Part shown: one piece after another, positions 10,907 to 22,185 of the stretch | Layout of the letters: each line of letters starts with the position of its first letter | Position numbering within the stretch: position 1 is the first letter of the stretch | Assembly: GCA_002110485.1 (NCBI GenBank) | Contig: MOWL01000046.1 | Location: 1,116,001 to 1,180,000 of the forward strand | Source: Emergomyces orientalis | Lineage: Eukaryota > Ascomycota > Eurotiomycetes > Onygenales > Ajellomycetaceae | Length of the DNA: 64,000 nt | Direction of reading: 5' to 3' | Notes under the pieces: model-generated | The model's database searches: none | What the model was told of the DNA's origin: nothing | Seen by the model: only the letters and a program-made list of their open reading frames with translations | Translations under genes and position numbers: made by a program

Positions 10907-13504
10907 TCAGTGGGATTTATCGTCGTAAATCGCTAAGCACTGCGAATTCGCCAAGTCTCCGAAAGAAGGAAAACAAGCCTGCTGCCTGTTAAGTAAGAGG
11001 GTAGTATCGGGAGCTGTCCACGTTGGTTTCGCAAATTCTATTTCCAGGCGCGCTGCGCCTTGGTGCGGATCTCCTCTTACTAGACGGTCCTTGGCCCAAC
11101 TTGCCGAGTGCTGTTGCAATTTGCACAGATACGGTTGGCTGCGGCATTTGTCACTGTTGTCTGCTCGCAGACTGGACAAGTTGGCGTCACTAGAGATGGG
11201 GCTGAAAAAATGCGAGGGAGAAGTCACGGCTGCGAGGCAGGACGTTGACCGGCATTCCCAAATATGGGGAGCCATGCGAATTCTTTCCACGACTCTGGTC
11301 AGTTCACTCGTGGAGTGATAGCTGGTAACACGACGCAAGCAGAGAAAGGTAGCGATTGAAAGAATTGGGGAGAAAAATAAGCATCCCCATATCAGTACCA
11401 GCCATAGAATGGTTGTTTTGAAATTTGTGCTAGGTTCTCGCCATTCATGGCGTGAAATCGTTTTGTTTCCGAAAGTGCGTGGGTTATCCCAATTTCCCAA
11501 TGAATGGCAGCATCGGCGCGATACTGTTCGTGGAGACAGTATAGATGCTGTACGGGTGGCCAGTCTCAATATCGTCCTCGACATTAGGCAGACCAAGCGA
11601 TCTGCCATTGCAGACACGAGCTGTTGGATGCGACTGTCATGTTGGGTGTGCTGACATCTCAATCTACCCTGTGCATGACGGTAGACACCTCCCACGTCTA
11701 TGCCTAGCGATTCTAGATTCACATTGTCGCACCGCGGCACCATGAGACGAGAGATCGACAGGCTATCTCCAGCTCTCAAAGGAGCAAAAATAGATGTGTC
11801 TAGGCGTCTTTGGGCAGGTGTGCTGTTCACAGAAATAACTGTCTGGGAGTAAACTTGAGTCTCCCCCGTATCTCCTACGGAAAACTGTGGATTGACGCGT
11901 GGGGAAGGTCGTCCAGGACTTGCAATAATATGAATATCCAGATCCTGTACTGGTCTGGAGGACTTGGATGAACTGGTCGTATCCTGTGAATACAGTGGAA
12001 TCGGGTGTTGATTTCGCAACCTTGTTTCCAGTATGTCTGGCGAGGGTGAGTGAAGGACGAATCCGGGGTCTTGGTCGTAGTCCAATGGTTCTCCCCATGG
12101 TTGCCTCTCGATCAATGACTTTGTCCCGCGATTGACATATGGCTTGTGAAGATGGCGAGCATCACTGGTACGAACCATCGCTTGGAGATGTCGTGTAATT
12201 GGATCGTCCGATTCACAACAACATTCGGGGCATTGGGGATCGTTGCATGGCTGGCCTCCGCAGGATCGCCAAGCGATATCTGGAATGAGACACTCATCCT
12301 GCGTGAGCCAGGATTCCAGCGGCTTATCTGACGGCCGGACGTTGGTCCGGCGCCAGCGATCTCCGGCCGAAACCGGTCGGACAGCACCTGAGCAATGCTG
12401 TGAAGCGCTGGAAACATGCTTCATCAGTTGTTTTCGTTTCACGGACGTGATGGCAGAGTCCGTCTTATCGGCACACGTACACTAAAAGGGGAGTTAGTCA
12501 AATATGAACCCGCCAAATAGAGTCGAGAGGTGAGAAAAGAGGTATAATATTAGAGAGAAAATCAAGCAATGAAAAACCAAACGTACCCTCTTGCGTTGCT
12601 TGCGATGCCATTCACAAGCACCCTGTCTACGAACAGCAATGTATCTTTGCCGCTCTTCCTGGGTCTTTGGCCGATGTTTCCGCGGTAGGGACGTGGTCTC
12701 GTTCAAATTCATGTCCAGGATCATCTGCACGCCACCAGTGGCGGATGGCTGAGCAGCTCTGGAGGGTCCAGCTGATGCTGATCCAGCCCTTGTGCTGGAC
12801 GCGGGGGAGAGTTCTGGAAGAGTGCCAGTTGATGAACTGGGGGATCCAGTCACGGAGAACGAGTTGTTGTCGAATGATGACCCGCTTGTGCTGGTTGAGC
12901 TATGTTGCCAGACCATTGTCGGGGCAGCGGGGTCGCTTTCCTCCTGGAATACAGAGCCAAGGTCGCTTTGAAGCTGCAGATACAACTCAATCGAAGCATC
13001 GATCTGCTTTGTCTTCTGCGATACAGGTCGCGTATCTTTGGCTGCTCTGGCCAAAGCAAGGTCCTTCAACGTGGACCTAACCCAGTCCAGACGCAGGTTA
13101 GAGTCGTCGGAATCAGCTGATGGCAAGGCGGTTTCAGCAAAAGTGGTATCCGGAGAGAAGAGGTGGGGCGAAGCTGGACCCATTTGAGGGGTATCAAAAC
13201 AAATAGAGGATGGGTCAGGGAGGGAATTTATGTCGGTGAACCAGAAATCGTTTGAGGCCAAGGTAGATGTGGGGAAAGAAGGTTCGGTAGAAGTAAACAA
13301 GTCGGGATTGAAATTGTCCCAGAGAGAATTATCCAGGGGAATATCAAATTTGGTGAAGTCAATCGAATCGCAATTGCCTGCCGGGTAGGAGTCTAATTGG
13401 GGCATAAAAGAGAAGTCATCAACAGCAACATTGGGAAGATTGAGGTCCAGATATGCGGCCTCCTCGTCAACACGAGGGGATTGGTAGCGGAAGGAGGTGG
13501 TCAT
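10907..13504 (-). CDS. candidate regulator with WHRKQRKR/Cys motif and one membrane segment
   Basis: Spliced product of 830 residues from exons 13504-12587 and 12481-10907; the phase-0 intron has a GTACGT donor and TTTTAG acceptor and restores a conserved basic/Cys block. The N-terminal third is acidic and aromatic with Ser/Thr-rich linkers, as in activation domains. At about residues 276-313 a basic stretch (RPKTQEERQRYIAVRRQGA) leads into CEWHRKQRKRCTCADK, a pattern also met in uncharacterised fungal nuclear proteins. A second Cys cluster (CGGQPCNDPQCPECCC) lies at about 380-395. A strongly hydrophobic segment spans about 662-688. The mix suggests a DNA- or RNA-binding regulator that may be membrane-tethered; this is inference and no named family is claimed. 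The ATG at 13504 is preferred over an upstream frame running into TA repeats. Confidence 0.7.
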
Positions 13505-13552
13505 TATGTAAAAAGTTGTGGAAGAGTTAAGAATAAATATGTGATGAAAATG

Positions 13553-13575
13553 TATATATATATATATATATATAT
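13553..13575. repeat. (TA)n microsatellite upstream of the regulator gene
   Basis: An uninterrupted 23-base TA run about 50 bases upstream of the minus-strand ATG at 13504, within the likely 5' untranslated or core promoter region. Confidence 0.9.
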
Positions 13576-13867
13576 GTATCTGGATTAAGAATGTTGGAAG
13601 AGGAGGTAGCAAGATAAAAGCAAGAGATATCTCTCAACAAGGCATCTATATGTAATCCACAGGCGCTGAGAATATACGCGCGGGGAAGTCACCAATTTCT
13701 TCTCGATTGATCAATTGTACTGTACAATGAATTGCGCGCTGCTTTTCCTTCCGAGGGAGGAAACACAGAAAAATCGAAGTCGGGCAACCGTGGTGGAATT
13801 GCAATTGGGAAAATAGGGCAAATCGAACAAAATACGAGAAGAGATTGGCTCGCTTGTATAGAGTACC

Positions 13868-13869
<2 letters not shown>

Positions 13870-13912
<43 letters not shown>
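13870..13912. repeat. (CT)n microsatellite
   Basis: A perfect 43-base CT/GA dinucleotide run about 370-410 bases upstream of the regulator gene start. Polypurine-polypyrimidine tracts of this kind are common in fungal promoters; a regulatory role here is not shown. Confidence 0.95.
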
Positions 13913-13914
<2 letters not shown>

Positions 13915-14013
13915 GTTGCACGAATAGAGGGAGATCGAAGGTTGAACAACTTGAAATAGAGAAGGAGGATAGTATTCTCTTCTTCGGCGGCGAAGAGAAA
14001 AGTGAGACGAAAC

Positions 14014-14079
14014 AGAAGAAGAAGAAGAAGAAGAAGAAGAAGAAGAAGAAGAAGAAGAAAAAGAAGAAACGAAGAAGAG
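14014..14079. repeat. (GAA)n microsatellite
   Basis: GAA triplet repeat, pure to about 14058 and then degenerate. Together with the CT run at 13870 it makes a strongly strand-asymmetric purine/pyrimidine tract upstream of the minus-strand gene. Confidence 0.95.
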
Positions 14080-17000
14080 AAAGGGCCGAGTTTCTTTAAG
14101 AGAGCGCGGGGGCTGAGGCGGACGAGAGAGATGATGTCGACCTTGTCCTTGTCCTGGCCTGATCCAAGGCGAATTAGGGCTTGTTTAGCCTCGATTAGGG
14201 TGTGGCGGAGATGGCTGCGATTGGCGATTGCCCGATTAGGCCTCCCCGACTTAGGGCTGCGCTAAACCCGTTACGGTGCCCGCTCTTTATGTAAGCAGCC
14301 AAGAGGCAGTGTAGCCTTCGAGGCTGGCCAATCGGAGCTTGCAATTTCGGGAGATGACTCAGGCCTCGCTGGTAAATTACATACAGTAATAAAACACGCA
14401 GGTACGTACTACCAAGCCATTGTGCACTCGATATCAAAATACGTGGAGAGCATCAACCATGATTGATATCAGAGGGATATCAGAGGGAATATCCACGGGC
14501 TATATGCAGGCAATGACATGTGGGAAAGCTCATATTTTTATGTCTCCGTCTGCCAAAACTAGATCATCTTTTTGTTTGTGGCTTAGCACACCTACAAAGT
14601 TTCCTTTGAAAGAAATAAAGGATCATATTTGGTTTGTCAATTGGCTCTTCAGTCCACTGGGTAGCCTGTCCGTCACTTAACACCAACTTGATCAAGGAAA
14701 ATGAAAGACGGGAATGTACTGTACATGTAACGCCAGGGTGTATGAAGCCATCCTGGGCAGAGGGGCATCAACATAGAGGAAATGTTCTTATATAATCTTT
14801 CTCAATAACGCCGCTTCTATTCGGAGAGGAGGACAAGTTTTGGACAAAGATAACAAGATTGTTCCTGAGGCTGAAAGAAAGCAATCCCTAGGGCGTTCGG
14901 GTCTCCAAAGGTGATTTTGGCACAAAACCTTGCTCGCACGACGGATGCGAACTGCCCATGATTCTGTAGGTCCCGCAGTCACTCCATTCAGTAACCCACC
15001 AAAATCCCCCGTTAACAAACGGATTACGGCCCGCTGGAGACAATCCAGCGTTAGAACTTGTCTCTATATAGCCCAGGAATATTCACCGATTTTTCGCCCC
15101 TATCTTCGAAACCCCCCTCCACATTCCCTCTTGACTTCAATGCAGCCCTCGACACAGCACAGGAGCTCATCAGCGTGGTTACGAAATAATTCCTCTTAAG
15201 TCATGGTCTCAATAAAACACCAACGAGGTGTATGGGAACATATTGCGGCTCGAAATTTGCAGGCACGTTAAATATGGCTGGGATACAGGTTTTTGATGCG
15301 GGCACTGGCAGAGAGCCTCATGAACGGGAGTGAGGGAGTGAGGGTCACAGGTGCCATGGCTATCTAAAAGGAGGGTTTCGGGGGAACCATGCATGTTTGC
15401 TAAAACGTGTTTTCCTTTTCATCCTAGGAGTTGGAACTTCCGACCCAGGAACGACTCGTCAGATGTGCGTTGAGAACTGGTTATGGGAGAGGGTCTCTGG
15501 ATCGACCTTGAAAAACGGTGTGGACTGATTAATTACATGCTATATGCATCTCTGAAAGGCTGAACCACCACAATGGCATACCAGAATCATCTTGGGAATC
15601 CTGGCGGGCGTTAACGGGAAGCCAGAAATCTAGGGGGGAAAGAAGGTGGCTCGTGTGTTGTTTGAAGCATTTGTACTGGCATAGTTTTCGAAAGACAGCG
15701 ACAATAGGGTCGCCTGGAGAGTGTAACAGGAGTGAGATCTGGCAACTTGTGGACTTCGTCAATGCTGGCTTGAAGACCTTGTATCACAGGCTATGGCGGG
15801 AAAAATCGGGAGGCAAGTATTGCTTGTGCTTGAGCTCTCTCTCTCTCTCTAGTCCAGCATGCAAGCGTATGGACAAAAATCTAAACACATCGTCAGCCAT
15901 ATACATGGGTGGCTAGAACCTCTCTACCGCAACGTAAAACAACATTGTCAATCTCATTAAGAAATCTTGCCAACGATGGGAGTTAAGGTAGGTAGGTTAT
16001 TTTCAAGGTGGCTCTAGGTTTCTGTACAATAGTCAACTCAGAGGTGTGTTGTCGATCCTGTGTGCAAATTCCGCGACCACCATTGCGGGAAGATGGAGGT
16101 CCAGCCGCATTTCGATAACGTGGGGAGCAACATTGGGCTAACCAATTAATTTTCCTGTGTAGCTCTTAACGCAGGAGAAAGCGACTCTAATTGCAATAGC
16201 ATGCGCAGAGGCAACTTACTGCCTCAACCTCTTCAGCACGTCATCGTCATAGTGTAAATACCGTCAAATAGCATTGGCGATGCGAAAGAGCCCGACGGAC
16301 AACCCAAAGCAACAACTCGAGCCTTAGCTCTCGTTCTCTATTTTTTTATTACCTCGGCTTCAGTCAAGGGCATCTTCGGTGTCACCCACACCCCCATTCT
16401 GCTGTGAGGTTGAGGAATGCTAGAGAGCGCTCGCCTCGTGTTATGACGATGGCGCGCGATCTGACGTCGATGGGTTGTCGAAACAACCGCGCAAGATCCG
16501 GGAGTTCTGCGACTGAAATTGATGGATTCGGCGGATGTGATCATAGACACAGTGGTGGCACTTGGGAAGAGTGAGGTTCAACTCCCCTGGCTCGTTTTCT
16601 CCTACACTGGTGGGGGATGGGCTGCGCAGTTTGGCCAAGCTGCCAAAACCCACGACTAGTTTGGTTAACTACCGCCCTTACCGCATATTAGCGTCTTTGA
16701 CAGGATGGAAAATTCGTGTGGAGAGAGCTCCTGAGGAAACCTTGCCCATTCTGTCTTTTATATCGAGCTCGTTAAATGACCCGTTTATTCAAGTTGATGG
16801 TTCATTCATTCGGGAGCTGCCAGTTTTGGCTGAGAGGGCTGGTGGGTGAGTTGCTAACCATCATACGAAGACGACGAATGCCAACCCAACAAATACGGTT
16901 CAACTTGAGGACAGTTCATCTCATTGCTACCCCGTATTTATCCTGGGAGTTCTCGTGAACAGTCCAAGCCGCCCCCTTTTACCCTTCATTTGCAAGAAAA

Positions 17001-17538
17001 TCGGCGTCCGGAGACAAAGGTGCATGTGAAAAGCTAGGCTTGGAAAACCTGTGCAGAACTAGAATTCTTCTTCAATCCATTCGGAATGAAGCATGGACTG
17101 ACTAAGTTTAAGCATGGCAACTGAGTATTTACACTGGATGTGTCCACTCGCTGACTGATGAGTAGGCCAAAACAAGGCTTCCAAAACAAAATCACGAATA
17201 AATGATTATTATATATAAAAGCATTGTAAAAACGGGCTTGAGGGAAATAAAATAATGAGAATAGGTGGTACATGTGTATAAGGGATGGTATCTCTATCGA
17301 GAAAAAAAGAAAATACAAAAGAAATACTGAAACAGCAAAGATAATGGAATCCGACGTCCTTAAACAAAAAATGCAAAAGAATATAAGAATGAGAAACGGA
17401 GATATATGTATAAATCAAGGAAGGAGAAAGAGGGACGGTAATAGTAAAGAGAAAATATTTGCGTCCTGCTGCCCCCTTTTTATCTAATCCAATTGCTTGC
17501 CCCAAGTCTCTTTCACTCCACAGCAGCGACCATTGCAT

Positions 17539-19022
17539 TTACGTCCGAATACCGCACTTGATGGCCTTCACCGGCACGGCCTCCTTGCCCAGGGATATAT
17601 CCATGATCGAGAATGGATTGCCTAGTTTCTTTTTGCCCTCAGCATCCTCGAACAGTTGGCAGGTCACGGAAGACATGGGTACGTCTTGGGCTTTGGTGAC
17701 GACAGCTTCGATGACTTCAGAGCCGAGATTTACATCTTCTGTTGCAGGTATATATGTTAGCTGGTTTTTCCTTCTTCACTTGTCTCCAGTCGTTTGATTG
17801 GTAGGGTTGAAGGGGTGGGAAGCGGGAAAAAGGTTTGAGCGCACTTGTTGAAACAAGCTTCCCAAGCTGAACGTCTCCTCGTAGAAACGAGTCAATGCCG
17901 GTGCGGAACTGTACACTTACCTTCTTGTCTTCCAAGTCATCATAATCAGCATCATCGTCGTCATCATCGTCGTCGTCGTCGTCGTCGTCGTCCAAATCAT
18001 CGTCGTCGTCCCCGTCGTCATCTAGCCCTTCAAGTTTCAGATCAACTCTCTCATTCTTGCCTTTATCGCCCTTTTGGTTATCGTCCAAGTCACCTCCCTT
18101 GTCCTTATCATCATCATCATCATCTCCATCATCTCCATCATACTCCATATCATCGTCGTCATCCCTATCTTTTCCATCATCCCCATCATCTCCGTCGTCA
18201 CCCTTCAAATCATCATCGTCGTCGTCTCCTTTGAGCTTCAGATCAATCCTCTCATCCTTCCCAGCGTCGCCCTGCAGATCATCATCGTCGTCGTCGTCGT
18301 CGTCGTCGTCATCGTCGTCGTCGCCCTGCAGGTCATCGTCCAAATCGCCTCCCTTATCCATATCGTCGTCGTCGTCGTCGTCGTCGCCCTGCAGGCCATC
18401 GTCCAAATCGCCTCCCTTATCCATATCGTCGTCGTCGTCGTCGTCGTCGTCGCCCTGCAGGTCATCGTCCAAATCGCCTCCCTTATCCATATCGTCGTCG
18501 TCGTCGTCGTCGTCTCCCTGCAGGTCGTCGTCGTCGTCGTCTTCGTCTTCTCTCAACTTCTCGACTGTATCCTTGCACATGAACGAGCCGACGGGCACAG
18601 CTTTTCCGTTATCCTGTGAGAACACAACCGGCTGGCCCAAAAAGAATGGTTCGCCTAACTCGTCACGGCCGTTGGGGTCGGAGTACGCTTGACAGTAGAC
18701 ACCTGGCTGGTTGACCGACGCGCCGATGCCGCTGGTTATGGAGCCTGTTTGTGAATGTTAGAGCGTTGTGGCAGATTCATTATTCATGCAGATATACTGG
18801 TATGTAAAAATGTGTAGATGCGCAGTTCCATTTTAAAAAGTGACCTGCATGCGGCGGAGTTGACATTTGCTTGGAATTTGACGTACGGTGTGTTCTCTCC
18901 AGTTGATCCAGTTCCGCAAGGAGATTGACTTGCTTGTCTGGGGCGGTGTTCACTTCGATCTGAAACAATTTTGCCGAAGCAACAGCTGCGCACGAGGCGA
19001 GCAGAATGCCCGTGGTCTTCAT
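17539..19022 (-). CDS. secreted Asp-rich tandem-repeat protein
   Basis: Spliced product of 393 residues from exons 19022-18887, 18744-17921 and 17760-17539, all junctions in phase. It starts with a clear signal peptide (MKTTGILLASCAAVASA), then a small folded domain with VYCQAYSDPNG and VGSFMCKD typical of a family of small secreted fungal wall or surface proteins. Residues about 111-318 are almost pure Asp with Gly, Lys, Leu and Met, including tandem units built on DMDKGGDLDDDLQG. The last exon encodes a Cys-containing domain (SSVTCQLFEDAEGKKKLGNPFS) resembling the pre-repeat one. The acidic block should bind divalent cations such as Ca2+ (inference). The repeat-free domains suggest an ancestral small secreted protein into which the acidic array expanded. 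Placing the second acceptor at CCAG before 17760 is needed to keep phase. Confidence 0.75.
17950..18545. repeat. coding trinucleotide and 63-66 bp minisatellite array
   Basis: The exon of the Asp-rich protein consists of GTC/ATC triplets (Asp codons on the minus strand). Inside it, CCCTGCAG marks tandem units starting at 18270, 18324, 18387, 18453 and 18516; spacings are 54, 63, 66 and 63 bases, all multiples of three, so unit length varies by whole Asp codons and the reading frame is preserved. Confidence 0.9.
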
Positions 19023-21429
19023 TTTTCACACGTATAGATGTATGCTATGTGAATGAGAATGCAAAGATGGGTATAGAGTAGAGGGGGGGGACACAAAGAT
19101 TATGGCTCTGGAAGTTCACCAGGAGAACTCCGTTTTCTGTGTAATAGGCAGAAGAGATGCGCTGAGCAGGACAGGCCAGGGAATAAAGAGAAAGGGAAAA
19201 AAGAGAGTATAATAATTAAAACTGAAAAACGAAGCAGTATGCCGCCGTATTAAATCGACGATGTAGCGTGAGGCTGGGGGGATTTTCCAAGCATTAATAG
19301 GGGACGACCACGCCAGGACCAGAGCGATGCCAATTATATACGAGGAATTGTCAGGGAAGGATTTCCGCCTAAGCCGCACCGCCCTCGCATTCATATCCGA
19401 ACGGCTCACCATTGGCAGATGCTCGATTGCCGAGTGGCATGGTACAGCGGGGCTAGCTCCGTAGTTTGCTCCTTAGCTCGTGGTGAATCTCAGGTCAAAC
19501 GCTGACTGGGCTTAGTCCGGCCAGGGGTGAGGAGCGATGCCTTCAGGAGAAAAGTATTATTAGATGTCGTGGGATGAGGGGATGATGGGATGATCTCACC
19601 ACGACCTATATTTAGGCGGTCCCAAGCCGTGAGAGCCCTCAGCGGGAGCTCCCCCTTGCGACCTACTCCTGCTCCCAAATGGCCAAACGAGAGCCTCCGC
19701 AGACTGCCAATTCGAATCATTCTGTTGGATTTCTTTGGGGTTTAGGCCTGTAATTCTGCTCTACCATTTGCGGGTGGCAGAATATCAGCGTTTATTAGTG
19801 CTGTTTTGCCGTAAATTGCATCCAATCTGTAGAACGCCCAACGGCAGGTTTGTTGGGTGGCGGGACGCTGCTGCAACCCACATCTTTTGCAGTTAATTCA
19901 ATGTGTTTGTTTCTAATCGACAAAACACCTGAATTTGTAGATACTACTATTGTTTCCCTCCCCTTTATTCAACCAGAACAACTCATACGGCCATTCTACG
20001 AAAGATATAAACACACATTGAAAGTACTGCGTAGGGAAGAAGTGTAACTAATAATAAACTAATAAAGTTCCTAAATATCTACCTAGGAGAAATATGCTGC
20101 TCTAATAAATAGTTAGCAAATCTTACCACAGCTTACTACCCTTGAGATAACAGATCATTAATACAATCCTCACATCAAATAGTTTTAATCGTTAAACTTT
20201 GCCCCATCCTCCTGCAAATACACTCAGCCGTGTGAATAATAAACAAATAATAATAATGCGTTCGTTATTACTCCGTATTTCACACTCACATCTCGCTTCT
20301 GGGCATCAGAAACACGAAACTTAATTGCCAAGGACCTTTACGGTGCGCACCACGTATTTCTCTAGCAAGGGTCAACACCACCAAAAAGTCGGTTAAGATA
20401 GTCCACTTATCACGGGCCTCAGCCTCTCGTGCCAATGCCTCGTGTTAAGTGGTGAAACGCTGCACTGGCCGGGCTGGTTTATGCCAAACAGCGGGCGGAG
20501 TGGCTGGGCTGGGACCGTTGAACCCCTGGAGCCAAGGGAGCTCGTTTTGCACTGAAATTTCGACACCATGTCACGGCTTTCTGACAGTAAGGCTGAATGC
20601 TATCCCACTTTCTAAAGAAGCAGCGACAATATTTCGAGCCGAAGCGGAAGAATTTAATTCGCGATAATTGAAATCAGAGAAAATATAATTCACCAAGATC
20701 TTTTTGCCCCATCGAGGACACAAACATAATATATATACAGAACTCAGCCCCCAGAAATATCCGAGCACTAACAAATCGCCTAACTGCAATTAGCTGAAAA
20801 AACAAGACTGATCGCCCATTACCACTTCTCCCTTTACACTTGAAACATTAATGTAATTTTTTGGTATGAAACGACACGGATATAGACACATACGTGACTG
20901 CGCAGTGTCGGCAAGACAGTGATAAAAAAACAAGAACCTACAGAAAACGAAGGAAATTTTGCAGTATGGCGAAAGACTGTGCATATCATTCATAAATGCA
21001 CGTAAAACAGATGAAAGCAAGATCCATCACCTCGAATATTTGTGCTTGTCGGATTTAGATGGATGTTCTGTCATAAAAGTGCGTACCGACTTCGTCAAAT
21101 ATTGTGATATAGATCTAATCGATCCCATAGGTCTCTTCTTTTCCTTTTTCCACTTTTATACGAGTATGATAAGAATCATTGATATTGACAGTCACAATGT
21201 CGCCGAGAAACTGGTCGAAGTTGCTCGATAGCAAAGCTGAGCTTTGAACATCTGGAAACACCTGGAAAAGTTAAAACGATAAACGACGACTCAAGCTCTG
21301 AAAAAATGCCACATTCAGTATTGAACATGAAGGGAAGAATTGGTTTACAGCTGTGATATCACTTACACCAAACCTCCCCGCCGCCCTCAACCTAAGCAAC
21401 CCCTCTCCCAACAACAGACACGGCCGTTT
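19023..21429. other. 2.4-kb interval without recognised gene
   Basis: Between the start of the Asp-rich gene and the end of NCE102. The part near 20050-20290 is very AT-rich. Small frames at 19116-19412 and 20959-21231 have no recognisable motifs. The first several hundred bases are presumably the promoter of the Asp-rich protein gene. Confidence 0.4.
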
Positions 21430-22185
21430 TTACACCTGAGACATTGACGGACGGGTGCGTCGGCCAGGACGTGGGCCACGCATATCGACCATCGAGCCAC
21501 GCATACCAAGCCCAGAGATGACCGTCGATGCCACAAATGCAGCCCACAGGAACCAAAGGAAGGCTGAAACTGCCTGTGCTTCACGGCAGCGCTGTTCTTG
21601 GTTCGGGGCATCCCTAGTTATCGAGTTTCTTGAGGTGTAGGCCTACGCAAGAAAATAAATTGTCAGTATGGGTTACCATTTCGTTTCTCTCTTTTCTCCT
21701 TTCATCCCCTGCGTCTAGCCGTTTCAACTTATTGTTCTGCACATACCTTATTGCTACAGTCATGTACACGCAGCTTCGACGGCAGGGCAATCGCACCACA
21801 GAAAACGAAGATGGTATTCAGTAGATCGACAAGGAAAACGAGGGCAGAGTGGACCATGAACGACTCGCTGATAGCAGCAGCAAATAGGTAGATGAGTGTC
21901 AGCATCGAAAACGCCGACACGAAGAGAATGTAGTTCACTGTCGACGCGCTGCCGTGAAATGCTTCCGATATCATGTTGCCGATGAGTGCCATGATAATGA
22001 TGGTAAAAATAAGCTATAGGGATGGAATGAATTTCTTTCAGTTATCATATTTCCCTCCCTTGCTCCCCTTCCTTTTTTTCTTCTCTCTCTTTTCCATATG
22101 CTAAGATCAGGGGATGCGCGGTGGGACATTTGAGATTGCATACCTGGATGCCCCGAAGGGCTAGGTTGACCGCTCTCAATGCCAT
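21430..22185 (-). CDS. NCE102: Nce102-like MARVEL-domain membrane protein
   Basis: Exons 22185-22144, 22013-21747 and 21642-21430 join in phase to 173 residues, the usual length of fungal Nce102/Fhn1 proteins. Four hydrophobic segments are visible, including LIFTIIIMALIGNMISEAF, the INYILFVSAFSML type stretch, VDLLNTIFVFCGAIAL and FLWFLWAAFVASTV. The conserved loop with CSNK...CREAQA and the Gly/Arg-rich cytosolic tail are present. In yeast and Aspergillus these proteins sit in eisosomes/MCC patches of the plasma membrane and sense sphingolipid status; an older name refers to non-classical export. Assignment by motif and architecture is firm. A tiny first exon of 14 codons (MALRAVNLALRGIQ) sets the start. 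Confidence 0.9.

Larger units (their letters stand above)
13505..17538. other. 4-kb gene-poor interval
   Basis: Apart from the microsatellites near 13.55-14.08 kb, no gene is recognised. Open frames at 14420-14680, 14930-15199, 16338-16653 and 16562-16849 are short and overlap on opposite strands without family motifs. The left part is the upstream region of the regulator gene; the right part lies beyond the 3' end of the Asp-rich protein gene. No terminal repeats or transposase motifs were seen. Confidence 0.4.

Noticed and set aside
12667..13120. Plus-strand frames antisense to the regulator gene
   Set aside because: They mirror the Ser/Pro-rich coding exon on the minus strand and have no independent support.
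13646..14265. Frames rich in Ser-Leu, Arg-Glu or Lys/Arg
   Set aside because: They are translations of the CT and GAA microsatellites.
16562..16600. Sequence resembling a tRNA B box (GGTTCAACTCC)
   Set aside because: No A box or cloverleaf could be built around it.
18057..18692. Plus-strand Ser-rich and Val/Ile-rich frames over the Asp repeat
   Set aside because: Antisense readings of GTC/ATC triplets; the minus-strand frame has a signal peptide and splice sites.
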